From Nageia nagi (Eukaryota > Pinophyta), in contig JBITNC010000002.1 of the NCBI GenBank assembly GCA_050084985.1, forward strand, positions 10,974,001 to 11,038,000: 64,000 nt of DNA, written 5' to 3'. A program made the translations under genes and the position numbers. Position 1 is the stretch's first letter. Each line of letters starts with the position of its first letter. The notes beneath the pieces are model-generated. The model worked only from the letters and a program-made list of their open reading frames with translations. It had not been told where the DNA came from and did not search any database. This document shows positions 32,501 through 44,622 of this stretch, piece after piece.

Positions 32501-32980
32501 GAGATTAACTTGCATGATGATGATTGGTTATTATCTGTCAAATGCCTTTTTCTTCATATCCCATCCTTATGTTTGGAATGAGTACTTGGGAGTACTTTAT
32601 TAAGGACTCACAAATTTGATTTTGAGTTCACCTAGGTGGAACCACTTAGAACAATTTGCATAGAAAATGATGCCAAATTAGAGGAAATCACTTTAAGTTA
32701 TTTCAAAATAACTTCAAATGAGTCCAAAATTTATGCACACCAAAATAGGCTGCTATCCTTGATGTGGAAGCCTCTACCATATGTAGTCGGGCCGTCTTGG
32801 TAGTTGATCTACCATGTGCTTATCCTCAAAATCAGAGTTCTAAAAATTTCCTTTATATTTGTTGTTGAGAAAATGCTCAAGCTGCATGAAAACCAATGGA
32901 AGCTTGAGAGAATATTGGGACAACAAGTCTGCAAGTTTATTTTTCTTCCCTTTCTTATCCTTCATTAGTGTTGTGATTAA
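29600..32980. other. Non-coding stretch with possible small exons
   Basis: Apart from candidate exons near 30912-31110 and a tandem pair CTCTACCTAAGGTCCTG (31943-31976), no gene features were found. Open frames such as 31822-32007 and 30676-30876 have no family features. Confidence 0.3.
31024..31110 (+). CDS. Candidate internal exon, 29 codons, unassigned gene
   Basis: An open segment reading IFDALVRGGWNESTTGKFSP and then RKAIFPVIQ is bounded by TAGGCAG before and GTGAGTTT after, both good plant splice sites, and is exactly 29 codons in phase 0. A possible preceding exon (30912-30970, DSYNVPFEKSIQAAVNPDP) is in a compatible phase, but the intron between them would be only 53 nt, which is short for a plant. 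The peptide is unlike the neighbouring retroelement sequence. The family is unknown to me. Confidence 0.3.
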
Positions 32981-33276
32981 AACACAACATGCCCCAAAAT
33001 CTTGCAATTTTGGGGACCCTCAACACCTTGTGTGAATGCTTTGTAATGTTGTTGTTGTCTCATCCGGTCCAAGCAATGTCGCAAGACCCATATCCAATGT
33101 CAAGTTCCCCAGGTTCAAGTCTCATCCTTTGCCTGGGCTTAGTCATACCAAGCCAAAATCTGAAATTCCTCAAAAAATGGCTAAGTTTGGAAAATCAAAA
33201 GTTGGGCTCAAGTGAACCAGGGGAGTCCAGGGCAAGTCGAGACAGAGTCAAGTCGAATTGGGCCACTCTTAGGCCT

Positions 33277-34213
33277 GGCGCATGCCTCTTGTCTTTTTGA
33301 ATCATGCACCAAGGTCAAGGAGCTGCCCAGACTGGACTTAAGTCTCAAACAAGCAATCTGGGCTGTTTTTAGGCTTGGCGCATACCTCCAAAAGACAAAA
33401 TCTTGTCTTTTTGGAGCATGCGCCAAGGTCAAGGAGCATCCTGGAGTGGAACGGAGCCCGAAAAAGACAAGTAGAAGACACTTCAGGGCTGGCGCATGAT
33501 TTCAAAAGATAAAATCTTGTCTTTTTGAACCATGTGCTCAAGCCAGGAGCAAGCATAGGACAAGTTCAAGAATGTGAAAGTCAATCCCAAGCATCCAGGA
33601 GGCTGGTGCATGCCTCAAAAAGACAAAATTTTGTCTTATTGAACCATGCGCTCAACCTAGACACATGTCCAGTTCGTTTGAAAGATAAAATTTGACCAAG
33701 GCATGAAGCCTCGAACCCCAAAATCAGCTCTAGCAACTCCAGAAGGGCTGGCACATGATTTCAAAAGACAAGATCTTGACTTTTTGAACCATGCACTAGA
33801 CCTAGGAAGCCTTCAGGAAGAGGAAATCACGAAAATTTGGTGAAGGCATGGAGACAGGATCACACAAAAAGGTAAATTTGGGCATCTGCAACCCAACGCA
33901 TGCCCTAGAAAGACAAAATCTTGTCTTTCTAGATCATGCGCTCAAATTGGGAGAGCCAGAAAGTTGCGTGCATGTTTCAAAAAGAACCATGCGGCAAGTT
34001 TGGGGAGTGTCCAGGTTGAGCTTAAAAGATTGAATTTGACAAGCTTGGGCACCAGAAAAGGCAAAAATCAGGCAAGTTCAAGTCTCAGGATGAGGTTCAA
34101 GGTCAAGTTGAACAAGCAAAGGAGCAGGGAAGGCGAACGTGGGAAGTGCATTCATCCCCAAGGTTGGCGTATGATCCAGAAAGACAAAATCTTGTCTTTT
34201 TTGGGCATGCGCT
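33277..34213. repeat. Array of seven long stem-loop units with covarying arms
   Basis: Units: 33277-33310 (internally deleted), 33377-33424, 33491-33538, 33605-33652, 33750-33797, 33895-33942 and 34166-34213. Full units are 48 bp and consist of GGCGCATG, a variable pair, an arm ending AAAGACAA, a 4-base loop AATC or close, the opposite arm TTGTCTTT, and CATGCGCC or a variant. Arms change together: CTCCAAAAG opposite CTTTTTGGAG in the second unit, CTAGAAAG opposite CTTTCTAG in the sixth. Spacing is about 110-270 bp. The array probably lies in the LTR or leader of the element whose ORF follows at 34547. Confidence 0.8.
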
Positions 34214-34546
34214 AAGCCTGAAGGTGTCCTGGAACCCCCAAGTCTTGTCCTGGCCGATTGGACATGAAATTCTATGCATGCACACATCTTGAGGTTGGCC
34301 ATCTGGATGGCTAGGATGGATTTTCCACCTTGGCCTAGCCGACTAGGGTTTGCTGGAAGCCAGTTTCAGCTATTAGTACAAGCTTGGGGACCTCATTTTC
34401 TCAAATTCAAATAACACTTTTCTTCTATTTTTGCACCAGAATTGCAGAAAACTGTAGAATTTTGAGTTTGAAATTTGTCACATTGCATTCTAGGGCTTGT
34501 GCAAGCAATTGAGACAAACAAATCCAACGTTGGGTAGCCTCACCAC

Positions 34547-37500
34547 TTGAAAACTCATACATCACCCTTGAAGGACTTTGTTGCAAGGTTGAGCATCATG
34601 ACCACTTCTAAGAGCAATTCGGCTAAAGACTTGGCTAGGGATCTCAAACGACTGAGGCAAGATTGCATCATCACCATATGTGAAAGACAAGACCCCCTTT
34701 CCCAAGGGGCCAGATTCTCAAGGAATGGTCTTGCTATGATCGGAGACACAGATTGGCAAGACGTTGATCCTATGCAAATGAGGAAGAGAATACGTGGGTT
34801 CCCAGTCAATGACCTCAAACAAGACATTGTATTCTTTTCCGAACTCTCCACTTGTGCCTTCATCCCATTTACAGCTCCTTTTCCTTAATTGTGCATGGAA
34901 TTGGGTCATAATTGGAAAAGGGGGAGAGAGTCCTTCGGGAAATCAAGGGAGACATCATTATGGACTTCAGCCCTGATGCCATCAAAATTGTGTTTCAATG
35001 GACCTCATTGGTAAAATTCGAGTACAACGAAGCGGAGTCACTAGCATGTTATCAAGAGACTCATAGGCGACCGTTGCAATAAGGAATTGGATGCTGCCTG
35101 AGCATCATGGACTCAAGGGGAATGCTCTCATAAATGCCCCTCGCTCAAACTTCCACCCTTCCATTGAGTTGATGATCTTGATGTTGTCTAGGATTTTGGG
35201 AAAAGAAGATGCATTTAAGTTCAGGAAGGAATTCTTTGGCTTCATCGTGGAGATGGCTTGAGGAAAGAGGATTAAGTGGAGCAAGGTGTTGAGCAACACG
35301 TTTTTCGAACAGTTGTCATCAATGGGCACCACACACAAATTCTACCTCAATTCCTACCTGGTATACTTGTTGCTCCATGGAAAGTAGGGCCACGGATAAA
35401 GGGGAAGTAGCATGGATTGAGAAAGGAACATATGCCATTTGGTGGTGCTACCCCAAATGGAAGCTTGAAAGGAGATGGAATAGTTTCATCAAGAAGAACG
35501 ATGGATGGGAGTATGAGATCTACAAGGATCTCAAAGGAGAAATTATAGTGACTAGGATCTCTAACTTAGCCCAAGATGCATTGAAGAAACATGGGGACTT
35601 CTTCTATCACCAACACTTCCTACATCAAAATCCATGGGTCAGTCGTGCAACCATATCAACTGCCTAGATTTGTAAGCAATAGATTGCTACTTATGGAAAT
35701 GATGAGGCAGTTGGCCTATTTGCATGAACAGGTATGGTAGAAGAAATCGGCTACTTCAAACTTACCAATCATAGTTGGTGAATATCAGTGCAAGACTTGG
35801 GCAGATGTTGACACCATGAAGGAGGAGTTGGAGAGATTCAACTTCAAGAAAATGCCTGCCGCAAATTACCATGACCCTGAACACAGGATTCACCAGTTTT
35901 ACATGAAAGAAAGGAAGAAAGCATATGAACATAAGCCACTCAGAGAAGAAGAGCCTTTCCAGAACATGAGCAATGAGGGGGAAATGAAGAAGATTTGTGA
36001 TAGGATGTATAAAAATGCCCATGATCAACAATAGCTTGTTGAAGCCTCTATTGACAAAAGATTGTCACAGCAAAAAGGAAGAAGACCACAAGAGTCCACC
36101 TTCAGGGCCACTTATTTCCCTCCCACAGTCGAAGAACCTGTTGGGCAATATGCATCAATGCGTGGTAAGAATCCGGTGGAACAGGTAGTACAATAGGTCA
36201 TGGACACCATTGATGAGCATGACATGAGAGAGCTAGAACGTGTGGCCACTGACAAGATGGTGAGGTGTGTCAAGAATAGAGAGAAGGATCCATCTCCACC
36301 ACCAAGACCACGTAGAGAATTGATTGCATGTCCATCACTAGTCGTCCCGCCATTTGGGTCCTCATCCTCTAGTCCTAGGTATGAACCTGATGACAATCAA
36401 GAGAAAGGACAAGCAACTGAATCAGAAGATGAATAGGAAGTGAGTACAATGCAATGCAATGATGTTCCAAATACCCAACAAGGGGACACATCTTTGGTGA
36501 TCGTGAAAGTAGTTCAAAAGCCTACTTCCTTGGAACCTTCAATAGGAAAGGGTAAAGGTCCAATTTCAGAGTCAATACTAAGAACACAATTGAAGAGGCC
36601 TTCCCAGTCTCGATCGATAGAGGTTTCCAGAGAGCACAGTGAAGAAGAAGAGAAACCCTTTAAAAGAGCCAGGAAAAGCACTACCACTATTTAGGAGGCA
36701 GTTATCGAAACCCATTAGCCACCACCCACAGATGAATGGGGAGTTAACATGGAAGAGTGTCTAGATGTGTTTAACATGGATGTCGGTGAAGACTTTGGAG
36801 TTAGAGAAGAGAATGATCAAATTGGAGAAAGCTCTACCTGCTTGGGTAAAACCCAAACTTATGTGCACTTGGCTAGCAATGCGGTTCACATCAAAAATAT
36901 AATCGCCAACAAGGATAACCCACAATGACTTGGAGACCTTAGACAAATAAACCAAATCATCAATACAGGTCCTATTGGTGTGGCTGGTCGGAAACATGCA
37001 ATCATATCTAACATTGAGGCGATTGCCAAAGATGGGATGATGAAAGAAAAAGAAATAAAAAGCCTCAAGAAGGAGTTACCTGCTCAGAAAAGATTGACCA
37101 GAGAGTTAGAGTCAATAAAGGTATCCATGGAGGAGCTTCGAAAGATAAAACCCCTCAAGAAGGGTATGATCGTAGTAAAACAGGAAGTAATCGATGAGGT
37201 CTTGGTGGTGGTTTAGCAGTTCATTGGTACATTGTAGAGGGTCACACTTGAGGAACAAAAGTTAAAGGACATTATGGTGGAGAGAGCCAGCCTTCTCAGA
37301 ATTCTAGATTCCCGAAAGCCAATGATAATGAGATTTGAGATGACACAGGGTCAAAGGCTTGAGGATGCAAAGTTTTGTGAGGATTACTGGTTTTACTTGG
37401 GTGTTGTCAATCAGATAGCCACTCTCTTCCAGGAGGTGCAAAAGGAGGTTGAAGCACTCAACGATAAGGCTAACACCAGCCTAGAACAAATGGATTTCCA

Positions 37501-37820
37501 AGTCAAATTCATAGATGATGATGCCACCATTAGGGACAAGGAATTGATAATGGCAAAAGTCAAACACTTTTCTCCATAGCTTGATCATGACTAATGACGT
37601 CAACACCTATCAGACTAGAAGTCACCTTAGACACTTGTTGAGAGCTCATGCTTGGAAGAATGATATGCAGAGGGTGATTGAAGAGGTTGGATGTTGTGTT
37701 GCTGGGAATGGGCCAAAGATGTCAGAGATGCTACGTGGATTGGAACTCACGACAAAATTCTTGGACGAGGATTCCGAGGGATGTGTTGAGGCTTTGGGCC
37801 CACCTCCGTCTTAGTCACAA
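34547..37820 (+). pseudogene. Broken long ORF: globular N-part, proline/charged linker, coiled coil
   Basis: Successive plus-strand stretches (34547-34888, 35377-35667, 35816-36034, 36200-36436, 36440-36694, 36980-37216, 37274-37579, 37581-37814), broken mainly by TAG stops and frameshifts, appear to derive from one long coding region. It starts near MTTSKSNSAKDLARDLKRL (34598). The first part contains DIIMDFSPDAIKIVF and SNTFFEQLSSMGTTHKFYLN. The middle is Pro/Ser-rich with a basic cluster (KPFKRARKS, about 36651-36677). The part at 37020-37200 is a coiled coil (KEIKSLKKELPAQKRLTREL). The end is helical (VQKEVEALNDKANTSLEQ). No gag-pol was found next to it. The layout matches the extra ORF of the 13.2-kb element, suggesting a related or non-autonomous retroelement. 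Confidence 0.55.
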
Positions 37821-39070
37821 TTTCTATAGTTTGTTATTTTATTTTCAAGAAAAGACACTTATTTTGATAAAATATTTTTATTATATTTATTATTTAATTC
37901 TCAAACTTGTGATGGACGAGGATTTGCTCCCACAAGTTTGGAAGACACTTTGTAATGCCATGCGGCAATTTGTGATTGAACCATGTGTATTTTCTCGTAT
38001 TTTGGAATTAGGGTTAGGGCAACATTTAGAGTTGCCAAGAAAACTATAGCCCATTTGGCTTCATTTGTAGAGGATTAGACACTTTGCATTTGTGAGAGAC
38101 TTAATATTATTGCCAATTAAGCAATTTTGCTCCATTTGTGAAAATGGTGTGATTTCAAGTAATTGAATGGTGAATGATTTCATTTGATGGGACTATGAAT
38201 GTTAATTGTGCACTTTGAGTGGATGAATGCTATTGCTATCTTGTCTTATTCAAGTTACTTGGATCATCTTATAAACCTTGTTGAGGTGGATGAGAGAGTA
38301 GTTGAATATCTCCTGAAAGTGATTTGAGTAAAACTTGACTTGTGATAAGTTCATAGTTTGCATAACAAGACATGTGCATTTTGTGATGGCTCTCTCTTAT
38401 GACGCTTAGCTTAGGAACTTCACTCCACACTCGAAGATCTACCCACGAACTACCTTCTACCACCCTTGCCATTGCTTTAAGCTCCTTTTACTAGTCCATT
38501 CGTGTAGTTGGCTAGTAGAGTGGACGCGGAGTGCGTGGAAAGTGAATCAAGCCTAAGAGAAGCAGATCCCAATCCTACGTACATGTCGGTGGAACCATAT
38601 ACATGTGTGCCTGATTCATACACCCTGGTCTAATCTACCTTTTTCCTTATTTTTTCATTTTTTTTGCGTTGCTTTCGCAACCTGTTTTTCCTTTTCTTTT
38701 GAGAAACAACTATTTTCTAGAGATAGGGACCCTTCGAGTCCTTGGTTAACAAACGATATATGAGTTGGAAACAACTTTAAACATCCTAGCCAGTTTCCTG
38801 AGTAACCTCTCGCACATCCCATCACGAGACCTTTGAGTTAACCAATCCTCATAGTGGGTAGGGTTCACGCCCTACCACCTAGGTGTTGGTGTCTTCCATA
38901 AGCCCTGCAAGCTTATTTGCCCATCAGCAGGGTAGGAAAGAAAAATTCCCCAACAATTAGGAGATTGGATTGCTAAAGAAATATGCTGTCCATTTTAAGT
39001 GAGGTACTTGCTGAAGCTTACTTTGCAATTATTTCTAGGGCTTGCGATTGGTGTGTATAGCTATCTCCTC
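37821..39070. other. Non-coding stretch after the broken ORF; strong small hairpin near 38858
   Basis: No gene features. The sequence GGTAGGG-TTCACG-CCCTACC (about 38858-38877) forms a 7-bp GC-rich stem, and GTTGC-TTTC-GCAAC occurs at about 38668-38681. It may include the 3' LTR of the element whose ORF ends at 37820, but no matching 5' copy was found. Confidence 0.3.
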
Positions 39071-39079
39071 TAACTAGTT

Positions 39080-39505
39080 GTGTTTCATATTCATGAGTTG
39101 CACAAAGGAGTATGATTCTTTGTCATATGTAGGGTAGTTGAGAACTGCTCCTGGAATCAACAACTCCCACAACATTGATTTTTATCTCAAAAGGCTTCCT
39201 CATCTTACAAAAAACAACATTTTAAATCTGATTTTTGGCTCTTGGAAGGATTTTTCTTGCTTTGTACATACCGTGGCCTCATTCTTGTGTGTTGGCTTTT
39301 GTAAGGATGATTAGTATAAATGACAAGTTTCTTATGAATTGTTTGAAGTTATATATTGGAGTTAATAAAGCTTGTTAATTGACATTTCTTTAGGTCTTGA
39401 CCAGTTCATGAAGGCTTACAATTTGGCTAGGTCAATCTAGAGTTCTCCTCCTCCAACTACATATCCAAGGTACAACAATAAATTCATGGAAAATTCATAC
39501 ATATT
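39080..39505 (-). pseudogene. Old Ty3/gypsy RT-RNase H, downstream piece
   Basis: On the minus strand, just past the solo LTR, the frame continues as a YEFSMNLLLYLGYVVGGGEL block, then IDLAKL, then FKQFIRNLSFILIILTKANT, and farther on a MRKPFEIKINVVGVV block. This is the end of the RT and the connection to RNase H of a Ty3/gypsy element. It joins in frame to the 41626-41676 piece when the solo LTR and one copy of ATATT are removed. Confidence 0.65.
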
Positions 39506-41625
39506 TGTTGAGTACGGTGTAGCGATGTTGTCAACACGATGAGATTAGTAAGCATATGGTTCACATGGTTGCACATGTCAAAGAAATAATGTCGACAAGA
39601 TTGCAAAGTTGTCGGACGCAAAAATGACAAAGGGACCAAAAGTTGTCATGAGGTACCAAAAGTTGTCAAGAGGGCCAAAATGCAAATGGAAGGTGATGAA
39701 CAACCAGAGATGGCTTGGCTTGGATAAGTTGTTGGATTGATAACAAACTTGTGTGTAGCGTTGGAATGGTCAAATTTCATGTTGGTTCTTTTTTGGGCAC
39801 ATTTATGGATTTTTGAACAGTCAGAAATTTGGGTGAAATTGGCTCCGTGCAAATCAAATTGCAAGCAAACGGTGTTGATTCAGAAGTTGAAATTTAAAGC
39901 ACATATAGTACTATATACCAAGAAGATGTCCAAATTTCATAGCAAGATGATGACCAAGGCAGAAATGGCGCAAGCTGCAAAATGCCACTTGGTAACTTTT
40001 TACAGTTTTGAGAATAAATTTTGGCCAAGTCATGGAAATAGTTGGATGGTTGTTTCGGGCTTTTAAAGTCTTCAAATTTAAAATTTAAAAGTTTGTACAC
40101 ATATAACTTGATGAGATGAACAATTTTGTCTTTTGAATCATCTCGATTTCAGATCCCGAAGTATGAGAATCTATAATTTACATAAAACTAAGCATGTGAA
40201 TTGTTTGACAAAATACCAGTGAAATCTTTGTTGGAGGCCACTTTGCATGAAAAATATGAGTATTTAGACCTTCAAATTTGGACAAAGTGTAGTTGGGTAT
40301 ATGTAGTATATGAGGTTCAAATTTCAGATCAAGGAGGCAATCGAGGCAGAAATGGTACAGGTTACAAAAATGCCACTTAGTAACTTTTTTGCAGTTTGGT
40401 GCACTTTTTGGGATAGCAAAGAAAAAAGAGGAATTCCATGAGTTTGAGTTGAGATATTTGTTTTCTGGTTGTAGATTTGTAATCAGCATGAAAAATCTCA
40501 GAACTTTGGTTTTTGTTTTGTCTCAATTGGAGGTCTAGAAGTCAATGAACAAGGATGCCTGGTAAGTGTTTGACGAAATGACAAGACATAAATTTTGGCT
40601 AAGTGCTGAGCCCAATTTTGGCAGTGAAATGTTTGACAAAATGCTTATTATGATTTTTGAATATTTGTTTTTGTTTTTTGTTAAAATATATTACACTCCT
40701 AATTAAGTTTGGAGAGTTTTAGTGATATAAATATAAATACGGGCTTTTAGAGATTATTGAGCATCTATGCAGAAATTGTAATACCATTTTGTGTCATACG
40801 AACTTGGAACACGCATTTTGAGTGCAATTGATGTATCATCATGAACTAGTTCTCTAATATTCAGATTTTTTTGGATTTGTGCATTGGTAGTGTAGTATGA
40901 TTTTGAGCAGTGTGTGAAGTATGTGTGAGTAATGGATGTGTCTGAATGAATGGTTTCTTTATAGTTCTACAAGTTTTGAGAGTTCTAAATGTGTGTGAGA
41001 AATCATATCAGTTTTGAATCAGAATGTGAAATGTTTTCTTGATTTGAATAACGATAGTCCTTCTAGTGGTTTCAGGAACAGTTTCTTGGTCCGTTTTGGG
41101 GTTTTTCAGCTGACAGGTGTGAAGAGTGAGTGAGTATGAATAAAAGGGTTGAAGCTATACAAGAGTGTGGTGATTTTTGGAATGAAAAGGAAATGTTGAA
41201 GAGATAGATTCAGGTTATGGTTGTGTGTAGAAGTGTTTTGAGCTAGACCATTTTGGGTCTTGGGTAACTGGTTATTAATCCTTCATCTTATCTTATTGAA
41301 TCTGTCAAGTGGGTGCTTGGCAAGAGGAGTTGGTGTTGCAGAACTTAGGGGTTGGTGCTCCTTCCAGTCGGTGCTTGTAAATTGCATGTAAAGTTGGTGC
41401 TTTACAATGGCTAGATTTGGATTAGAGTCCAAGCAATCTTATTCGAGGATGTAGCCACATTGGTGAACCTCGTTATATCTTGTGTTGTGTGATGTTCTCT
41501 TCTATGTTTGCTCTATTTAGTTTTATCTTTCTGTTGCAATATTTAAAGTTTTTGGTTTTGAAGTTTTAAATTTAATGACATTAATTCACCTCCCCTCTCA
41601 ATGTCACACGTAGTTCAACAATATT
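39501..41625. mobile_element. Solo LTR 39506-41620 with target duplication ATATT
   Basis: A 2115-bp LTR that begins TGTTGAGTAC and ends GTAGTTCAACA, i.e. with the inverted pair TGTTGA/TCAACA. It is flanked by ATATT at 39501-39505 and 41621-41625. Near its right end it carries 'GGTGAACCTCGTTATATCTTG' and a 'TTCACCTCCCCTCTCAATGTC' stretch, a composition typical of Ty1/copia LTRs of the SIRE/Maximus kind (an inference). No internal region is present, so it is a recombination product. It contains an imperfect internal duplication of about 380 bp (39.88-40.40 kb). It sits inside the old gypsy RT gene. Confidence 0.85.
39881..40400. repeat. Internal duplication of the solo LTR, period about 379 bp
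   Basis: The segment GAGGCAGAAATGGYRCARGYT followed by a segment ending AATGCCACTTRGTAACTTTTT occurs at about 39957-40000 and again at about 40336-40390. The upstream words 'CAAATTTCAKAxCAAGRWG' also repeat. Divergence between copies is substantial. Confidence 0.6.
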
Positions 41626-41676
41626 CAAGTTCAATTTCGGCCGATTCTTTGTCAATGCTTCCAAAACAGTCCTTGT
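41626..41676 (-). pseudogene. Old Ty3/gypsy RT, middle piece between two solo LTRs
   Basis: Only 51 bp remain. On the minus strand they read RTVLEALTKNRPKLNLN, matching the '(L)xxVLExLxxNxLxxNxxKCxF' stretch of gypsy RTs. It links the upstream RT piece (42905-43350) to the downstream piece (39080-39505) once both LTRs are removed. Confidence 0.65.
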
Positions 41677-42904
41677 GTGAGGATCCAAAATAACCCTCAA
41701 TCAAAAACAAACCAAACTAGGGCTTCTGCAACCCTCAACACACAACATTGGGCCCCTAGGGCACCCAAACACACCACAGTGCAAATGTGAGCCTCCTAAG
41801 GCCTCCACACAACACGCACAACCTAACGTTAGCCCCTAGGGCTTTCTCAACATCTTGCAAACCCTACTAATGCCTCCTAACAACAATGCACAATACAATA
41901 GCACCAACAAATGTAATACAACTTGATACAACACGAGTACAAAGCTTCCAACACCAGTATATTAAACATACAGAACATACAATGGAACAAAACAACAACA
42001 AGGGACACAATGAGCTGTCTTTTATTATGAAAGACAATGACATACAATGGAGGCACAACCATAGATCTAGGGTTCCAAACCCTCAACAAGTTGAAAATAC
42101 AATGGGATTAGATTGACTCCCTTAGCAACCCGAATCCCCTCCTGCGAAGGAGTCTACTCGAATTCTGGCAACCTCTGAAGGTAGAAGCTCGTCCTTGGAA
42201 TTCCACCAGATGGGCTAGGTGGCCCACCTAAGCCGTAGAATGTCAGGCTCCCAACCTTGCCACTCCTCTAGATGCCGTCTAGGAATATGTGCTCAGCATC
42301 GCCAAGACTTGGTTGCCCTATTGAGTTTGGTATAGAAAGTATATGATAAGTGGTAACCTCATAATGAAGCTCCATCCCCTATATATAGTCTCTCATGTCC
42401 ATAAGTCATGCCTCGTTATCACCCCAAGCCTTCTCTAATCAAATGTTGGGGTCAACAAGTCAATAGTGTCAACGTGGGGGTCATATTGGCCCAGTATGCC
42501 AACGTGGGGGTCCCATTGGCCCAGTATGCCAACGTGGGGGTCATGAAGGCCCTCAAGGCTGACTTTGGGTCCAAATGGCCTCCTAGGCTAATGTGGGGGT
42601 CTGTAAGTTCTCCTGAGCCAACGTGGGGTATGTGGGGTCCTCCCAACGTTAGCACGCTCCTCTGTGCACCTTGAACATACATGACACATCTACTTAGGGA
42701 TTCCCACAAGGCGGGATAGCCCATTACATTACACAACATCACTACTCAAGGAGAGACATCCCATTGCTGGGCTCATAGTGGGGCCCGCAAACCATAAGCT
42801 CCTACTTTAGTTACACAAGTACAACATGAGTCATGAACATACACTAGAATACAAAGTGACCATGATACAATTTATCATTGACCCAAATGGGACATCACAC
42901 CTTG
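41672..42904. mobile_element. Solo LTR 41677-42899 with target duplication CCTTG
   Basis: A 1223-bp LTR beginning TGTGAGGATCC and ending GGGACATCACA. It is flanked by CCTTG at 41672-41676 and 42900-42904. It is homologous along its length to the solo LTR at 58927-60104: shared features are the 30-bp minisatellite, 'GGAATTCCAYYxGATGGGC', 'CCTCTAGAYGxYG' and 'TAATGAAGCTCCAT' in the same order. No internal region is present. Confidence 0.85.
42468..42560. repeat. 30-bp minisatellite in the solo LTR
   Basis: CCAACGTGGGGGTC recurs at exactly 30-bp spacing (about 42470, 42500, 42530), with TTGGCCCAGTATG between copies. More diverged copies continue to about 42625. The homologous LTR at 58927 has its own 30-bp array at the same place. 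Confidence 0.85.
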
Positions 42905-43350
42905 GATAATTAATATTGTCCTCTCATTCTTGCTAAACACAACTTTCATCCAAGGACTAAAATACAAAGTTATCCAACGCAGCTTCAATACATCATTCAT
43001 TGATGTCATGAATGTGGTAGGGCCATTGCTAAAATGGAATGCCATCACTTAACTTCATAGAGGCCTTGCCTTGTCATTAAGGTTGTATTTCATGTCTTCT
43101 TCATTCACTCGAACACGGTGATATCTTGATTCCAAATACAAATTGATGAAGTAACTAGCATGCTTGAGCTGTCTAGCAAGTCATCTATCCTTGGAACTGA
43201 GTATCTATACTTGCTTGTGATCTTGTTGAAGACCCTATAGTCCACACACATCTTCCACGTGGCATCCTTGAATCAATGCTACAGATGAACCAGTAGGAGA
43301 CCCACTTGGACCAATTTGGTCCAACAACTATTGAATCTACTTCTTTAGTT
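42905..43350 (-). pseudogene. Old Ty3/gypsy RT, upstream piece
   Basis: Minus-strand reading gives [20 protein letters not shown] followed by VPRIDDLLD (about 43250-43165), an exact match in layout to the gypsy RT block 'WRMCVDYRALNKxTxKxRYPxPRxDDLLD'. GLYE and a degenerate catalytic region follow. The piece is cut at its downstream end by the solo LTR 41677-42899 and fades upstream near 43350. Frameshifts show it is dead. Confidence 0.75.
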
Positions 43351-44622
43351 AATTTTATTTTAACATTGATTACACACTTGGAATTACAGAATTTAGTAGC
43401 AAATTAGGAATCACTATTATGTCCGTTTTCTAACATACATCACTATTACTTATATCTAACTGGTGCTAACAAACATAATTAGGTGCTGTGTGCTATACAA
43501 ATGACAGGCACCAATTTCTGTTGTCAGTGAGTATTGTTTTGTCATTATATTGCGAATGATGTCAAAAAAACTACAAAAGGATCTCTACCAGTATGGCCCT
43601 TCCTGGAGATGTGTTGTCTTGCATTCATAGCTCAGATTTCACATATTATTATATCTGACGCTTTATTTTTTCATTTAAAACCATGCTATTTTTGAACATC
43701 CGACTCCATAAAAATACCTTGCACGGTATGGCAAACTCTCTATTATCTTTTCATTTAGATTGAGAACTAGATGGAGAAAGTAGATAGTGACCTTGGTCAC
43801 GTTTCCTGTCTTATATCACATAGGAGGAATGCATGCTTTCTAGTAGCAGACTTCTTCTTATGGCTTCCATCAGGTAGCATAACAGCATGCTAAATATACT
43901 GTTTGATGCTGTTTCTCTAGGTGCACGCCTCAATCCATTGTTGAGTCCTTGGCTCATTGGCCTTCTTCACTACCTGCTTCTTTTGTAGTAGTTAGTACTT
44001 AGTATCTGTTTGGAATGATAAATTCCTATATGGAGCTTGGTGACATCTGAAGAGGACAGGACTGAGGCAGAATCTAAACAAGTGGAAAATGTTAGTTTCA
44101 ATTGCTTGGTCTTTGGATCATATCACTTGGAGATTTTGATGTATTACTTCATTTTAATGGTTGTAGAATCATCTCTTTTATACTGGTATTTTAGGCCCTC
44201 AGCCTTTTTTTTTGCTTCTCATGCTTCTAGCTTATACCCTGTATTTTGTATCTCAAGCCCCTTGACTTTTTCTTGGATGGTGTGCTAAAATATAACCTAT
44301 TTTTTGCTGAAAATAGCCATGTTTTGTTTTTGAGAAGTTGAGGCTATTTTACCAAGAAAATTACTGTCAGCTATAGCATTTTTGTTCCCTCATCATTCAT
44401 TAACAAGGTTCCTTTTCTATTTCCAATGACTTCAAGGAAATTATCATGGTGAATGAGAAAGAATATGAAGATAGAGAAAGTATTATAATTCATAGTTATG
44501 AAATGCAAATTCAGCCGATGTTTGTTTGAGTCAAAGTTGAGAATATTTGACGATTCGGCAATTATGTGGCCAAAAAAAGGACAAGAATATGATTTTAGAT
44601 AAAATGTAACATATTTTTTGCA
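43351..44622. other. Non-coding stretch between the old gypsy relic and the hAT relic
   Basis: No gene features were recognised. The open frame 44037-44288 shows no domain. The stretch should contain the left terminal inverted repeat of the hAT element, but no convincing partner to the right side (beyond 62292) was found by eye. Confidence 0.3.

Noticed and set aside
33208-34302. Several short open frames on both strands across the stem-loop array
   Set aside because: They are translations of the repeated inverted units and have no independent coding signal.
38850-38880. Hairpin GGTAGGG/CCCTACC as a terminator
   Set aside because: No gene ends here and bacterial-type terminators do not apply to plant nuclear DNA.
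42468-42560. CRISPR-like regular spacing
   Set aside because: A plain 30-bp minisatellite without variable spacers, inside a plant LTR.
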